From NCBI GenBank assembly GCA_002730485.1, contig PCAH01000120.1, positions 1-17,459 on the forward strand: a stretch of 17,459 bases of DNA, in the 5' to 3' direction. Below the pieces are notes generated by a model. The model saw only the letters and a list, made by a program, of their open reading frames with translations, was not told where the DNA came from and searched no databases. Position numbers and translations under genes: made by a program. Below are positions 7,867 to 14,495 of the stretch, one piece after another; within the stretch, counting starts at the first letter, position 1, and the number at the start of each line of letters is the position of its first letter. The DNA is from Dehalococcoidia bacterium. GTDB taxonomy: Bacteria; Chloroflexota; Dehalococcoidia; UBA3495.

Positions 7867-8610
7867 TCAGGCCGCCCTTCGGAAGCCGCCCCTGGGCTTC
7901 TTCCATTCCCGGCTGGGTTCCAACCCGCCGATGAATCGATACCCGATACCTGGGACATTGGCAAACCAACGCGGGTTCTTGGCGTTATCGCCAAACTTAC
8001 GTCGCAATCGCATTATGTGTTGCTTCACTGAGCCGGATGCTCCCAGACCCGCCTTTGAAAGCTCTTTCTCTATGTCTGGTTTGGAGACCACCGCGCCGTT
8101 GTTCTTCACAAGCAAGTGGGTCAAATGGAATTCAGCGGGCGTCAGAGACACCGGTTCATCGTTCAGGAATACCTCGTGGGTCGATGGATCGACGTGCAAG
8201 TCACCCACGACCAGTGTTTCTGTCGACTTACCCGACTTACGGCTTCCTGTGCGCCGCATCAGGCTGGAGACCATGAAGGTCAATTCTGACAACTCACAGG
8301 GCAGTTCAATATATCCGCCCGCTCCGGCTTCCAACGCAGTCACAGACTCAAGATCGTTGGTCGGATGATCTAACACGACCAACGGAACATCTGAAAAATC
8401 ACGCAACTCACGTATGACTTCAGCCAGAGGCTTGTCTTGAAAGTCTGGCCTCATCAGCACCAGATCAGGGGTTTCTTCTCTGACCAACTCCAAGCCACTT
8501 GTGCCGGTGAGTGCGACCATTGGGGTCACATCTGGCCAGCGTAGGCAGATGCCTAACCTGGCTATTTCCGCGACCTGAGGGTCAGCGCCGATAAATACGG
8601 CCTTTTGCAT
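7867..8610 (-). CDS. OmpR-type transcriptional regulator with degenerate receiver domain
   Basis: A 247-residue protein with an N-terminal receiver-like domain (about 1-120) and a C-terminal OmpR/PhoB winged helix (about 132-227). The second domain is clear from VSLTPAEFHL, the SVKQHIMRLRRKF recognition-helix region and GIGYRF. The receiver has lost its phosphorylation chemistry: the acidic pair is G8-A9 (FIGADP), the phospho-acceptor site in DLVLMRP is R54, the switch Thr/Ser position is D81 and the conserved Lys is L103 (ELPCEL). It should therefore act without classical phosphorylation. GGAGG lies 9 bases before the ATG at 8610; a longer frame from a GTG at 8658 lacks a proper site. No histidine kinase is nearby. 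Its neighbour upstream on the same strand is the FtsZ-like gene. Confidence 0.9.
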   Translation of the reverse strand: MQKAVFIGADPQVAEIARLGICLRWPDVTPMVALTGTSGLELVREETPDLVLMRPDFQDKPLAEVIRELRDFSDVPLVVLDHPTNDLESVTALEAGAGGYIELPCELSELTFMVSSLMRRTGSRKSGKSTETLVVGDLHVDPSTHEVFLNDEPVSLTPAEFHLTHLLVKNNGAVVSKPDIEKELSKAGLGASGSVKQHIMRLRRKFGDNAKNPRWFANVPGIGYRFIGGLEPSREWKKPRGGFRRAA

Positions 8611-8747
8611 TAAGGTAGTCCTCCGAATGGGCACGGTGCGACGATCTGTTCGGCGCACCTTTATGATTTCGTGTTAATTCTTTGGTCTGGTCTGGGCTGG
8701 AATTCCTCTCGGGGATATCGCCAGAACCAGCAGGGTTCCTTCTTGAT

Positions 8748-8802
8748 CAGTGCCCCCTCTAATACCCCCTACCCGGCAAGGTTAGGTACTAGAGGGGCAC
8801 TG
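8748..8802. repeat. Long imperfect inverted repeat between the FtsZ-like and regulator genes
   Basis: CAGTGCCCC-CTCTA (8748-8761, one extra C) pairs with TAGAGGGGCACTG (8790-8802). Inner CCTACC and GGTTAGG segments also pair imperfectly. It begins 3 bases after the FtsZ-like stop on the minus strand but has no T-run in either direction, so it may be an attenuating or mRNA-processing hairpin rather than a classical terminator. Confidence 0.6.
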
Positions 8803-8805
8803 TGA

Positions 8806-9948
8806 TTAGGTGCCTTTGTTCATCGTCAAGGTCCTTTGACCGACACCGATCGGCATGAGGCCAAAGGATGTTGTATACCCACCAGCAAGCAGATCTGTTC
8901 TATCCGCTTGGTCCACTCGCTGGGTAGATTCGGTTTGTGTTTGTCTTATGCCAGTGGCAAATAAGATCAGATTGACATCCTCACCCATGGCATCGTCAAC
9001 TCTCACGCTGACCATTATCTTTTCAGCGTTGGGAGCCGCATCTGCGACCACCTGACGGGCGGCATTGATTCCGCTTAGTGTCAAAGCAGCAGCGCGGCCT
9101 TTGACCACAATCAAAACACTGGCCGCATGTTCTATTGAAAGATCCAGCAACGGGTTGTCTACAGCCTGAATCGCCGCAGCCATAGGTCCGTTGGTCTTTG
9201 ATCCGCGACCGATCGACATCAACGACCGACCACGGTGTTTCATCATCTGTTTGATGTCTGAAAAATCGACGGACATCTTTTGGGAGACGTTGATCAAATC
9301 TGACAACCCCATTATTCCTTCGGTTGCGACTTCATCGGACATACGGAAGGCCTTTACAGAATCGGGCTCCCATTTCACTGGGCTTGATAGTCGGTCGTTG
9401 TGAATCACGATCGAGTTATCCACGAGAGGCCGCAATCGATCAATTCCGGCTACTGCCTGTCCCATACGCCTACGTCCTTCAAAACTAAAAGGGGCAGTCA
9501 CGAACCCTAGCACCAATGCTCCCTGCTCTCTGGCCACGCGGGCCACGTAAGGAACGACGCCGGTGCCGATGCTCCCGCCCATTCCAGCGGTCACAAATAC
9601 CAGGTCTGAACCGGATAAGAACTGTCTAAGACGGTCTGTTGACCCGTCGGTACCTGCTAATTCTTGAACCCCGCCTGATTCCCAGGCGCGGGCTTTGGTC
9701 TCATCTATATCGATGGCAACAACCCGAGGGTCGTTTGTCGCTAGCAGACTATCGTCTGTATTGACCATAGCGAACGTCATGGGAGGATTGGAGCTATGGA
9801 TCATGCTCCTAATCCGGTTACAACCCGCGCTGCCAATACCGATCACCTTTATTGAAGTGCCGGCTTCTGCGAGCGCGGTAATCTGAGCAGGCGAACCACC
9901 CTTCAACTGCTCTCGAAAATTTTCAGTTATATAATCCCGGATCGCCAT
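8806..9948 (-). CDS. Divergent FtsZ/tubulin-superfamily GTPase
   Basis: A 380-residue protein that follows the FtsZ plan throughout: KVIGIGSAGCN (34-44), MVNTD (61-65), AGMGGSIGTG (121-130), LSDLIN (215-220) and a T7-like loop SVDFSD (226-231). An FtsZ-like C-terminal subdomain comes next, with PLLDLSIEHA and VRVDDAMGEDVNLILFATG. It differs at key sites: the tubulin signature GGGTGTG reads GGSIGTG, the T7 Asn is S226 although D228 and D231 remain, and the glycine-rich first loop is reduced. The tail (ending TLTMNKGT) lacks the IPxFLR-type docking peptide of division FtsZ. It is therefore probably a paralogue rather than the main division protein. The start at 9948 is set by AGAGGA with about 6 bases of spacing. 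The frame continues open far upstream to a TTG at 10131, without a ribosome site. Confidence 0.85.
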   Translation of the reverse strand: MAIRDYITENFREQLKGGSPAQITALAEAGTSIKVIGIGSAGCNRIRSMIHSSNPPMTFAMVNTDDSLLATNDPRVVAIDIDETKARAWESGGVQELAGTDGSTDRLRQFLSGSDLVFVTAGMGGSIGTGVVPYVARVAREQGALVLGFVTAPFSFEGRRRMGQAVAGIDRLRPLVDNSIVIHNDRLSSPVKWEPDSVKAFRMSDEVATEGIMGLSDLINVSQKMSVDFSDIKQMMKHRGRSLMSIGRGSKTNGPMAAAIQAVDNPLLDLSIEHAASVLIVVKGRAAALTLSGINAARQVVADAAPNAEKIMVSVRVDDAMGEDVNLILFATGIRQTQTESTQRVDQADRTDLLAGGYTTSFGLMPIGVGQRTLTMNKGT

Positions 9949-10512
9949 GCTGATTCCTCTTGGGTACCTGGCCAGTATTTGATCAGGGAGCACTCTAGCT
10001 ACCTCGCCAGCATTAGGAGACCTCGGAGTAACCCAGGTCAGCGAAATAGTGTTGAGTTGATTGCTCAGATAATCGTGCCATTCGTACAGGGAATCACTAA
10101 GTTCCAAAGGGGTCATTCTAAGAGAGGTCAACGGGGACTGGCATTGCGGTCTAATTGGGGTCGCCAGATAGGTCCATCTGGTCCAAACGTGGTACTGGCA
10201 GAGTCAACCATGGTATAAATGTGATTTCAACAAGGTTGTGAAATACCCAAAACCAACCGGGTTTTCACCACCCAGATACCACCCAGATATCAAACTATGC
10301 GGGCTTCACTATCTGTTGACTTTCCGATACCCATATTGAACCGGAATGGTCTCAAATCAGTCTCAAGACAACCACTTAGATGAGTTTTTGACTTTCCCTA
10401 TTTTTAAGGTCTAAATGGCTGTTATGCTTTGTTAATAGACAAAAACCATTACCCTTTTTAGGTTGCAGTACTTCCCTAAAAACGCGGGTAGATTTAAATA
10501 CGGAGAATCAAA
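9949..10512. other. Long divergent intergenic region between the FtsZ-like and CheY-like genes
   Basis: About 560 bases, clearly AT-rich from 10200 on. The part next to the FtsZ-like gene (9949-10204) is open in frame with it for 85 codons but lacks a ribosome-binding site. The middle holds a tandem 11-base repeat (10268-10289). Toward the receiver gene, TTGACT (10388-10393) lies 17 bases before a weak CTAAAT, and TG-T-TATGCT near 10421-10429 resembles an extended -10 box; neither is convincing. GGAG at 10502-10505 is the ribosome site for an ATG at 10513. Promoters for both divergent genes should lie here. Confidence 0.6.
10268..10289. repeat. Tandem 11-base direct repeat, possible regulator site
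   Basis: CCACCCAGATA occurs twice back to back (10268-10278 and 10279-10289). A period of 11 bases places both copies on one face of the helix, the geometry used by OmpR-family regulators that bind direct repeats. An OmpR-type regulator is encoded about 1.7 kb away. The link is inferred. Confidence 0.5.
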
Positions 10513-10528
10513 ATGACTTCCCCAACAA

Positions 10529-10921
10529 GTGGCGGGCGAGGCACAACCCCCCCTGACAGTTCTCTTAGTAGAAGATGACAAGCCATTGTTGGGGTTCTTC
10601 TCAACCATTTTGCGACGGGAAGGTTATGCAGTTCTTATAGTTGAAAACGGACTTGAAGCGCTGGAGCTGGCTGAAAGAGAACCTGAGGCACCTATCGACA
10701 TCTTGCTCACAGACGTATCCATGCCCTACATGGGCGAGATACAGCTTGCTAAGAGCATGATGAAGACCCGACCGAAGCTCCTGGTTCTGTTGACCTCAGG
10801 ACTACCTTTCCAAGAGGTGACCGACCGGTGTGGCCCAGAGTTCCGCAGTGATTTCCTGGCAAAACCGTTCTCGGTTTCTGAGCTTGCCGGCAAGATCAAC
10901 ACTTTGGCGAAGGTGGCCTAG
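10529..10921 (+). CDS. Stand-alone CheY-like receiver domain protein, start uncertain
   Basis: A single receiver domain without output domain, like CheY or Spo0F; it would relay phosphate or act through protein contacts. All active residues are present in the 130-residue frame: acidic cluster E15-D16-D17 (LLVEDD), phospho-acceptor D62 (LLTDVSMP), switch T89 (LLTSG) and K112 (LAKPF). The only in-frame start is GTG at 10529, which has no Shine-Dalgarno site. An ATG at 10513 does have one (GGAG, 7 bases upstream) but lies in another frame. Removing one C from the C7 run at 10547-10553 joins the two and gives a natural N terminus, MTSPTSGGRGTTPLTVLLVEDD with the final part as observed. So the gene may be frameshifted, phase-variable or affected by a sequence error. 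It is divergent from the FtsZ-like gene, and no kinase is nearby. Confidence 0.85.
   Translation: MAGEAQPPLTVLLVEDDKPLLGFFSTILRREGYAVLIVENGLEALELAEREPEAPIDILLTDVSMPYMGEIQLAKSMMKTRPKLLVLLTSGLPFQEVTDRCGPEFRSDFLAKPFSVSELAGKINTLAKVA
10547..10553 (+). other. C7 homopolymer at the start of the receiver gene
   Basis: Seven consecutive C bases separate the frame of the well-supported ATG (10513) from the frame of the receiver domain. With seven C the ATG frame ends after 21 codons at the TGA in AGAAGATGAC. With six C it reads straight into the receiver. See the finding on frame choice. Confidence 0.85.
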
Positions 10922-10989
10922 TCCTTCGGCTATTGTCGCAGGTAACCAACTGGCCATTTCCCCATCGTATCGCTCTCTCAAGCATACGA

Positions 10990-12441
10990 CTACTCCGGTA
11001 AATCGTAGGTATCCAAGAACCGGTCCACCATATCTGTGGCCTTCCCCCAATCGTAGGTCCGGAATGAGTGGTTCCGGACGGCGAACTGAGCACCCGAATA
11101 GAACATCTCATACTGCAGATGGCGCGACCCAAACTCCGACCCGATGGCATCCCAAGCCAGCTTGAAAAGCTTCACACGGTCCTTGGAGTTACTGACCGGT
11201 GATTGCTGGGTCTTCCCGATTAGATCTGAGGTCTCTTCACTGGCAAAATCGTCAATCGACGAGGGAAGCATGATCACCCCGCCCCCGGTCATTTGCCGGA
11301 TGGCCTGAATGATCTCTGGGTACATCCGCTGGGCCTGCACCTGTGATGCATACATCAGATGCCGGTCTGGCACATAATACTTCCCCACCTGGGTTCCCTT
11401 GGCCTCCATCCCGTGGACCATCCCCTCTACCAAAGCCGCCTGGCCAGCCAAACTCCCCAGACTTTCTACAACCTGCGGATACGCGATCACATTGGTAGTT
11501 TCAGCGACTTTCCTGGCCACACCAACCAAGAACCGTAATTTAACCATGAGTCGTATCTGTGCCTGGTAATTATGGAAAACGTGGGCCGGTGTCTCGTGGT
11601 ACTGGGCGTAGCACATCGCAGGGTCCTTGTGGACAAAGACTCGCTCCCAGGGAATCTTCACCTCGTCAAAATAGACCACCGCATCGTTCTCATCAAATCG
11701 GGAAGACAGCGGGTTATCGAAACCCGACACTGCAGAAGCCTCATAGGATTTGCGCGACAGCAGATTCACACCTTTGGTTCCCATGGGTATAGCCGCCGAG
11801 AACGCGTATTTTTCTTCACCTAGCTTCATTGGCTGGATCGTACCCAGTAACACCTCGTTGGCCAGGATGCAGCTTGTGCCCAGCATCTTGGCACCTTTGA
11901 TGGTGATCCCCTGGGTATCCTCATCGCAGATGCCGGCAACGGTGTATTCGTCAGCCTGCTCGCTAACGCCCTTTGAACGGTCCGCCTGGGGCCCAACCAC
12001 CACGTAAGAAACAAACTGGTCATTGTCTCTGACATAGACAAAATAATCGGCAAAGGCCTTGGCGCGTTTTTCACCATGGGCTTCAAACAGGTCTGGGCGC
12101 ATCATCATGCCGCACAGAGAAGAAGCAACATGGTCTGGCGACCGGCCCAGAAACCCGTTGGTCTGCTCCGCCCACGCCTCTATCGCCTGCCTCCGTTGGA
12201 CCAGCTCCGCATACGACTCGGGCAACTGCCAACTGCGGTTGACCCTGGCTCCGGTTGGAGAGACAAAGGTCATTAACTCCTCATTCTCAGGGGCTGCTTG
12301 AAAGTCGTAGAGAGATGCCGTAGACCTGATGGCGTTGCGGTAGGCTGGATGGTCAACCACATCACCAACTAATTTCCCGTTCAGATAAACGCTCCGTCCA
12401 TCACGCAAGCTGTCCAGATGGTCTTGTCCGGTTTTTGTCAT
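10990..12441 (-). CDS. HpaB-family flavin-dependent monooxygenase (4-hydroxyphenylacetate 3-hydroxylase type)
   Basis: The oxygenase component of a two-component FADH2-dependent monooxygenase; known relatives hydroxylate 4-hydroxyphenylacetate or phenols, and some act as dehydratases. The 483-residue length is typical. Visible motifs are GRSVYLNGKLVGDVVDHPAYRN-like N terminus, GRSPDHVASSLCG (99-111, the family GRSPDxV region), ENDAVVYFDEVKIPWERVF (251-269) and a late GGGVIMLPSS. A matching flavin reductase (HpaC) is not in the window. I took the ATG at 12441, with GGAG 8 bases upstream. A longer frame from a GTG at 12534 adds an unfamiliar 31 residues without a good ribosome site. An inverted repeat CAATG-N9-CATTG (12510-12528) lies upstream and could be an operator. 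The substrate is not predictable from sequence. Confidence 0.9.
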   Translation of the reverse strand: MTKTGQDHLDSLRDGRSVYLNGKLVGDVVDHPAYRNAIRSTASLYDFQAAPENEELMTFVSPTGARVNRSWQLPESYAELVQRRQAIEAWAEQTNGFLGRSPDHVASSLCGMMMRPDLFEAHGEKRAKAFADYFVYVRDNDQFVSYVVVGPQADRSKGVSEQADEYTVAGICDEDTQGITIKGAKMLGTSCILANEVLLGTIQPMKLGEEKYAFSAAIPMGTKGVNLLSRKSYEASAVSGFDNPLSSRFDENDAVVYFDEVKIPWERVFVHKDPAMCYAQYHETPAHVFHNYQAQIRLMVKLRFLVGVARKVAETTNVIAYPQVVESLGSLAGQAALVEGMVHGMEAKGTQVGKYYVPDRHLMYASQVQAQRMYPEIIQAIRQMTGGGVIMLPSSIDDFASEETSDLIGKTQQSPVSNSKDRVKLFKLAWDAIGSEFGSRHLQYEMFYSGAQFAVRNHSFRTYDWGKATDMVDRFLDTYDLPE

Positions 12442-12578
12442 CGGGTCTACTCCGCCCCAAGGGTAAATCGCCTCGTTTATCGAATCTGCGAGGCTGGTAG
12501 TTGCGAGCGCAATGGTAGCACAGCATTGGACCACCGCACCCTTTTCAGATTAGCCGCTAACCCGCTGCAAATCGCTGG

Positions 12579-12606
12579 TTGACGTGGATGCGACAACGGA
12601 TATAAT
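12579..12606 (+). promoter_or_regulatory. Near-consensus sigma70 promoter upstream of xth
   Basis: TTGACG (12579-12584) and a perfect TATAAT (12601-12606) are separated by 16 bases. Transcription would start near 12613, about 175 bases before the xth start codon. It lies in the region divergent from the HpaB-type gene. Confidence 0.75.
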
Positions 12607-12789
12607 CGGGCCATCTTGAGAGTCCCTTCGCCCCCTGATGGCGCGGTTCATCTCAGTTCAACCCCGTAGTTACATAACTGATACCACTGGGTATCTATTC
12701 AGTCCAAAAAGTCTCAGCTGAGTCATTGGATGGCACTGAGATGGTCACGGACTGTTTCGCTTTAGTTCACAAAGTAAGGAGTCGGTCCC
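12607..12789 (+). promoter_or_regulatory. Long xth leader rich in inverted repeats
   Basis: Between the strong promoter and the xth ATG lie several perfect inverted repeats: AGTTA-CA-TAACT (12668-12679), directly abutting GATACC-ACTG-GGTATC (12680-12695), then the palindrome CTCAGCTGAG (12713-12722). More CTCAG/CTGAG copies occur at 12652-12656 and 12736-12740. They could be regulator sites or RNA structure. A 27-codon frame at 12638-12721 has no ribosome site. The leader ends with AAGGAG, 8 bases before the ATG. Confidence 0.5.
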
Positions 12790-13548
12790 ATGAAGGTTAT
12801 CTCCTGGAACGTAAACGGTCTCAGAGCCGCCCACAAAAAAGGTTTCTTGGATTGGTTCACTGAAGAAGGTCCAGACATCCTCTGCCTTCAAGAGACAAAA
12901 GCCCATGAGGTACAACTACCCGAAGAAGTTAAGGCTGTTCCGGGATACACGTCTTTCTTCTCAACCCCGGAGAAGAAGGGTTACAGCGGTGTGGGCCTCT
13001 ACGCCAAGAAAGCGCCGGAGAGTGTTCAATTTGGATTTGGTGACCGGTTCGACGCAGAAGGACGCACGATAATCGCCGACTTTGGGGAATTCGTTCTGTT
13101 CAATATCTATTTCCCCAACGGCAAGCGCTCTGCGGAGCGTCTCCAATACAAGATGGACTTCTACGACGCATTTTTGGAATACGCTGAGAAGACCCGCCAG
13201 AGTGGCAAGAACGTGGTTGTCTGCGGCGACGTCAATACCGCCCACAAAGAGATTGACCTGGCCCGGCCCAAGGAAAACGTCAAAGTCTCCGGCTTCCTAC
13301 CCAAGGAACGCGCCTGGATGGACGAATTCCTGGCCAAGGGCTACAAAGACACCCTCAGGATCTTTAACCAGGAACCGGACAACTACTCGTATTGGGACCA
13401 GATGACGCGGGCCAGAGACCGGAACGTCGGCTGGAGGATTGACTATTTCTTCGCCGACAATGAGTTTGCCGAGCGGCTGACCGACGCGTTTATCCTGTCG
13501 GACGTTTTCGGTTCTGACCACTGTCCTGTGGGAATCAAAATAGACTGA
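12790..13548 (+). CDS. xth: Exodeoxyribonuclease III / AP endonuclease
   Basis: A 252-residue member of the ExoIII (XthA/ExoA) branch of the EEP nuclease superfamily. It cuts DNA 5' to abasic sites and removes 3'-blocking groups in base excision repair. The whole active site is present: N7 (SWNVNGLRA), metal-binding E35 (LQETK), the NIYFPNG loop (105-111), D147 and N149 (CGDVNTAH), D218 (GWRIDYF) and the final D243-H244 pair (GSDHCPVG). Length and motif order match complete, active enzymes. The start is backed by AAGGAG. It is preceded by a strong promoter and a 175-base leader and followed by catabolic genes in the same direction, the first 106 bases downstream with its own possible promoter. 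Assignment of family is secure. Confidence 0.97.
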   Translation: MKVISWNVNGLRAAHKKGFLDWFTEEGPDILCLQETKAHEVQLPEEVKAVPGYTSFFSTPEKKGYSGVGLYAKKAPESVQFGFGDRFDAEGRTIIADFGEFVLFNIYFPNGKRSAERLQYKMDFYDAFLEYAEKTRQSGKNVVVCGDVNTAHKEIDLARPKENVKVSGFLPKERAWMDEFLAKGYKDTLRIFNQEPDNYSYWDQMTRARDRNVGWRIDYFFADNEFAERLTDAFILSDVFGSDHCPVGIKID

Positions 13549-13578
13549 TTCCGCTACGCCTAAACCCTGAACGCTCAG

Positions 13579-13587
13579 TGCTATACT
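13579..13587 (+). promoter_or_regulatory. Extended -10 promoter element upstream of the hydratase gene
   Basis: TGC-TATACT (13579-13587) fits the TGnTATAAT extended -10 pattern with one mismatch and no clear -35 box. Between it and the start, TTAATC (13621-13626) and GATTAA (13636-13641) form an inverted repeat whose right arm adjoins the AAGGAAG ribosome site. Confidence 0.4.
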
Positions 13588-13654
13588 AGGCTCCGTTCGC
13601 CCGTTTTATGCGCGCTCGTTTTAATCTCAGATTCGGATTAAGGAAGTCGGTCAG

Positions 13655-14452
13655 ATGTCGGTAAACGTCAAGATTCAGCAGGCAGCTCAAACCCTACTCG
13701 ATCAGTTCCATTACAAACAACTTTATTCCCTGGAAGACCGGCTGATGCCGACGGACTTGGATGAAGCGTATTTGATTCAAAGAGAGTTTCAGTCCCACGT
13801 TTCCGAGGAACAGGGTGCAATAGCCGGGTATAAACTGGCCTACACGACCACGGTGCTGCAGGAGTCCGTTGGCGTGAGTGACCCCGTTCTGGGGATAATG
13901 TTGGAGGACAACATCCGCCATTCTCCCAGCACGTTGAAAGCCTCCGATTTCCGGCAATTGGCCTTAGAATGCGAGGTAGGCGTCCGTCTGGGCGCAGACC
14001 TAGGTCCAGGCGGAGCACCATATGACCGGGGGACGGTCTCTGAAGCAGTTGAGTCGTTGATGCCGGCATTCGAGGTTGTAGACATCCGGCGCACCCAGGG
14101 GGTTGACCCAATGGTTGGATTCATCACCGGCGTCGCTGCCAATATCTTCAATGCAGGTGTTGTGTTGGGCGCTCCAGTGACCAACTGGCGTGAACTCGAC
14201 CTGGAAACGGCCTACGGATCCATGCACATCAATGACGAGATGGTGGGTGACGGTCACGGTTCTGATGTCATGGGACACCCTTTGGAGCCTTTGGCCTGGC
14301 TGGCCAACAAACTGGCCGAACAGGGTTTGGGTTTATCAGCGGGAATGGTGATAATCACCGGGAGTATAGTTCCTCCCAAAGTAGTGAAACCTGGTGATAC
14401 CGCCTCCATATCCATCGAAGGCCTCGGCAACGCAGAACTAAAGGTCGTCTAA
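13655..14452 (+). CDS. 2-keto-4-pentenoate hydratase / fumarylacetoacetate hydrolase family protein
   Basis: A 265-residue protein of the MhpD/hydratase-decarboxylase branch of the FAH fold. These enzymes add water to 2-hydroxypenta-2,4-dienoate, or decarboxylate related oxo acids, in meta-cleavage of aromatics. The metal site is visible: E105 and E107 (ALECEVGV) and E140 (PAFEVVD). IAGYKLAYTT early and a closing VKPGDTASISIEGLG are also typical, as is LAWLANKLAEQGLGLSAGMVIITG in two adjoining parts. AAGGAAG stands 8 bases before the ATG. Whether it is hydratase, decarboxylase or a relative acting on another oxo acid cannot be decided. No ring-cleavage dioxygenase or aldolase is present in the window. 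The serine hydrolase gene follows in the same direction 43 bases later. Confidence 0.88.
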   Translation: MSVNVKIQQAAQTLLDQFHYKQLYSLEDRLMPTDLDEAYLIQREFQSHVSEEQGAIAGYKLAYTTTVLQESVGVSDPVLGIMLEDNIRHSPSTLKASDFRQLALECEVGVRLGADLGPGGAPYDRGTVSEAVESLMPAFEVVDIRRTQGVDPMVGFITGVAANIFNAGVVLGAPVTNWRELDLETAYGSMHINDEMVGDGHGSDVMGHPLEPLAWLANKLAEQGLGLSAGMVIITGSIVPPKVVKPGDTASISIEGLGNAELKVV

Positions 14453-14495
14453 TCCACGGACAGGTCAGCACACCGGAAACTGAGGACGCAACTGA

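Noticed and set aside
12638..12721. 27-codon leader peptide candidate before xth
   Set aside because: No Shine-Dalgarno site and no run of regulatory codons, so an attenuator peptide is not supported.
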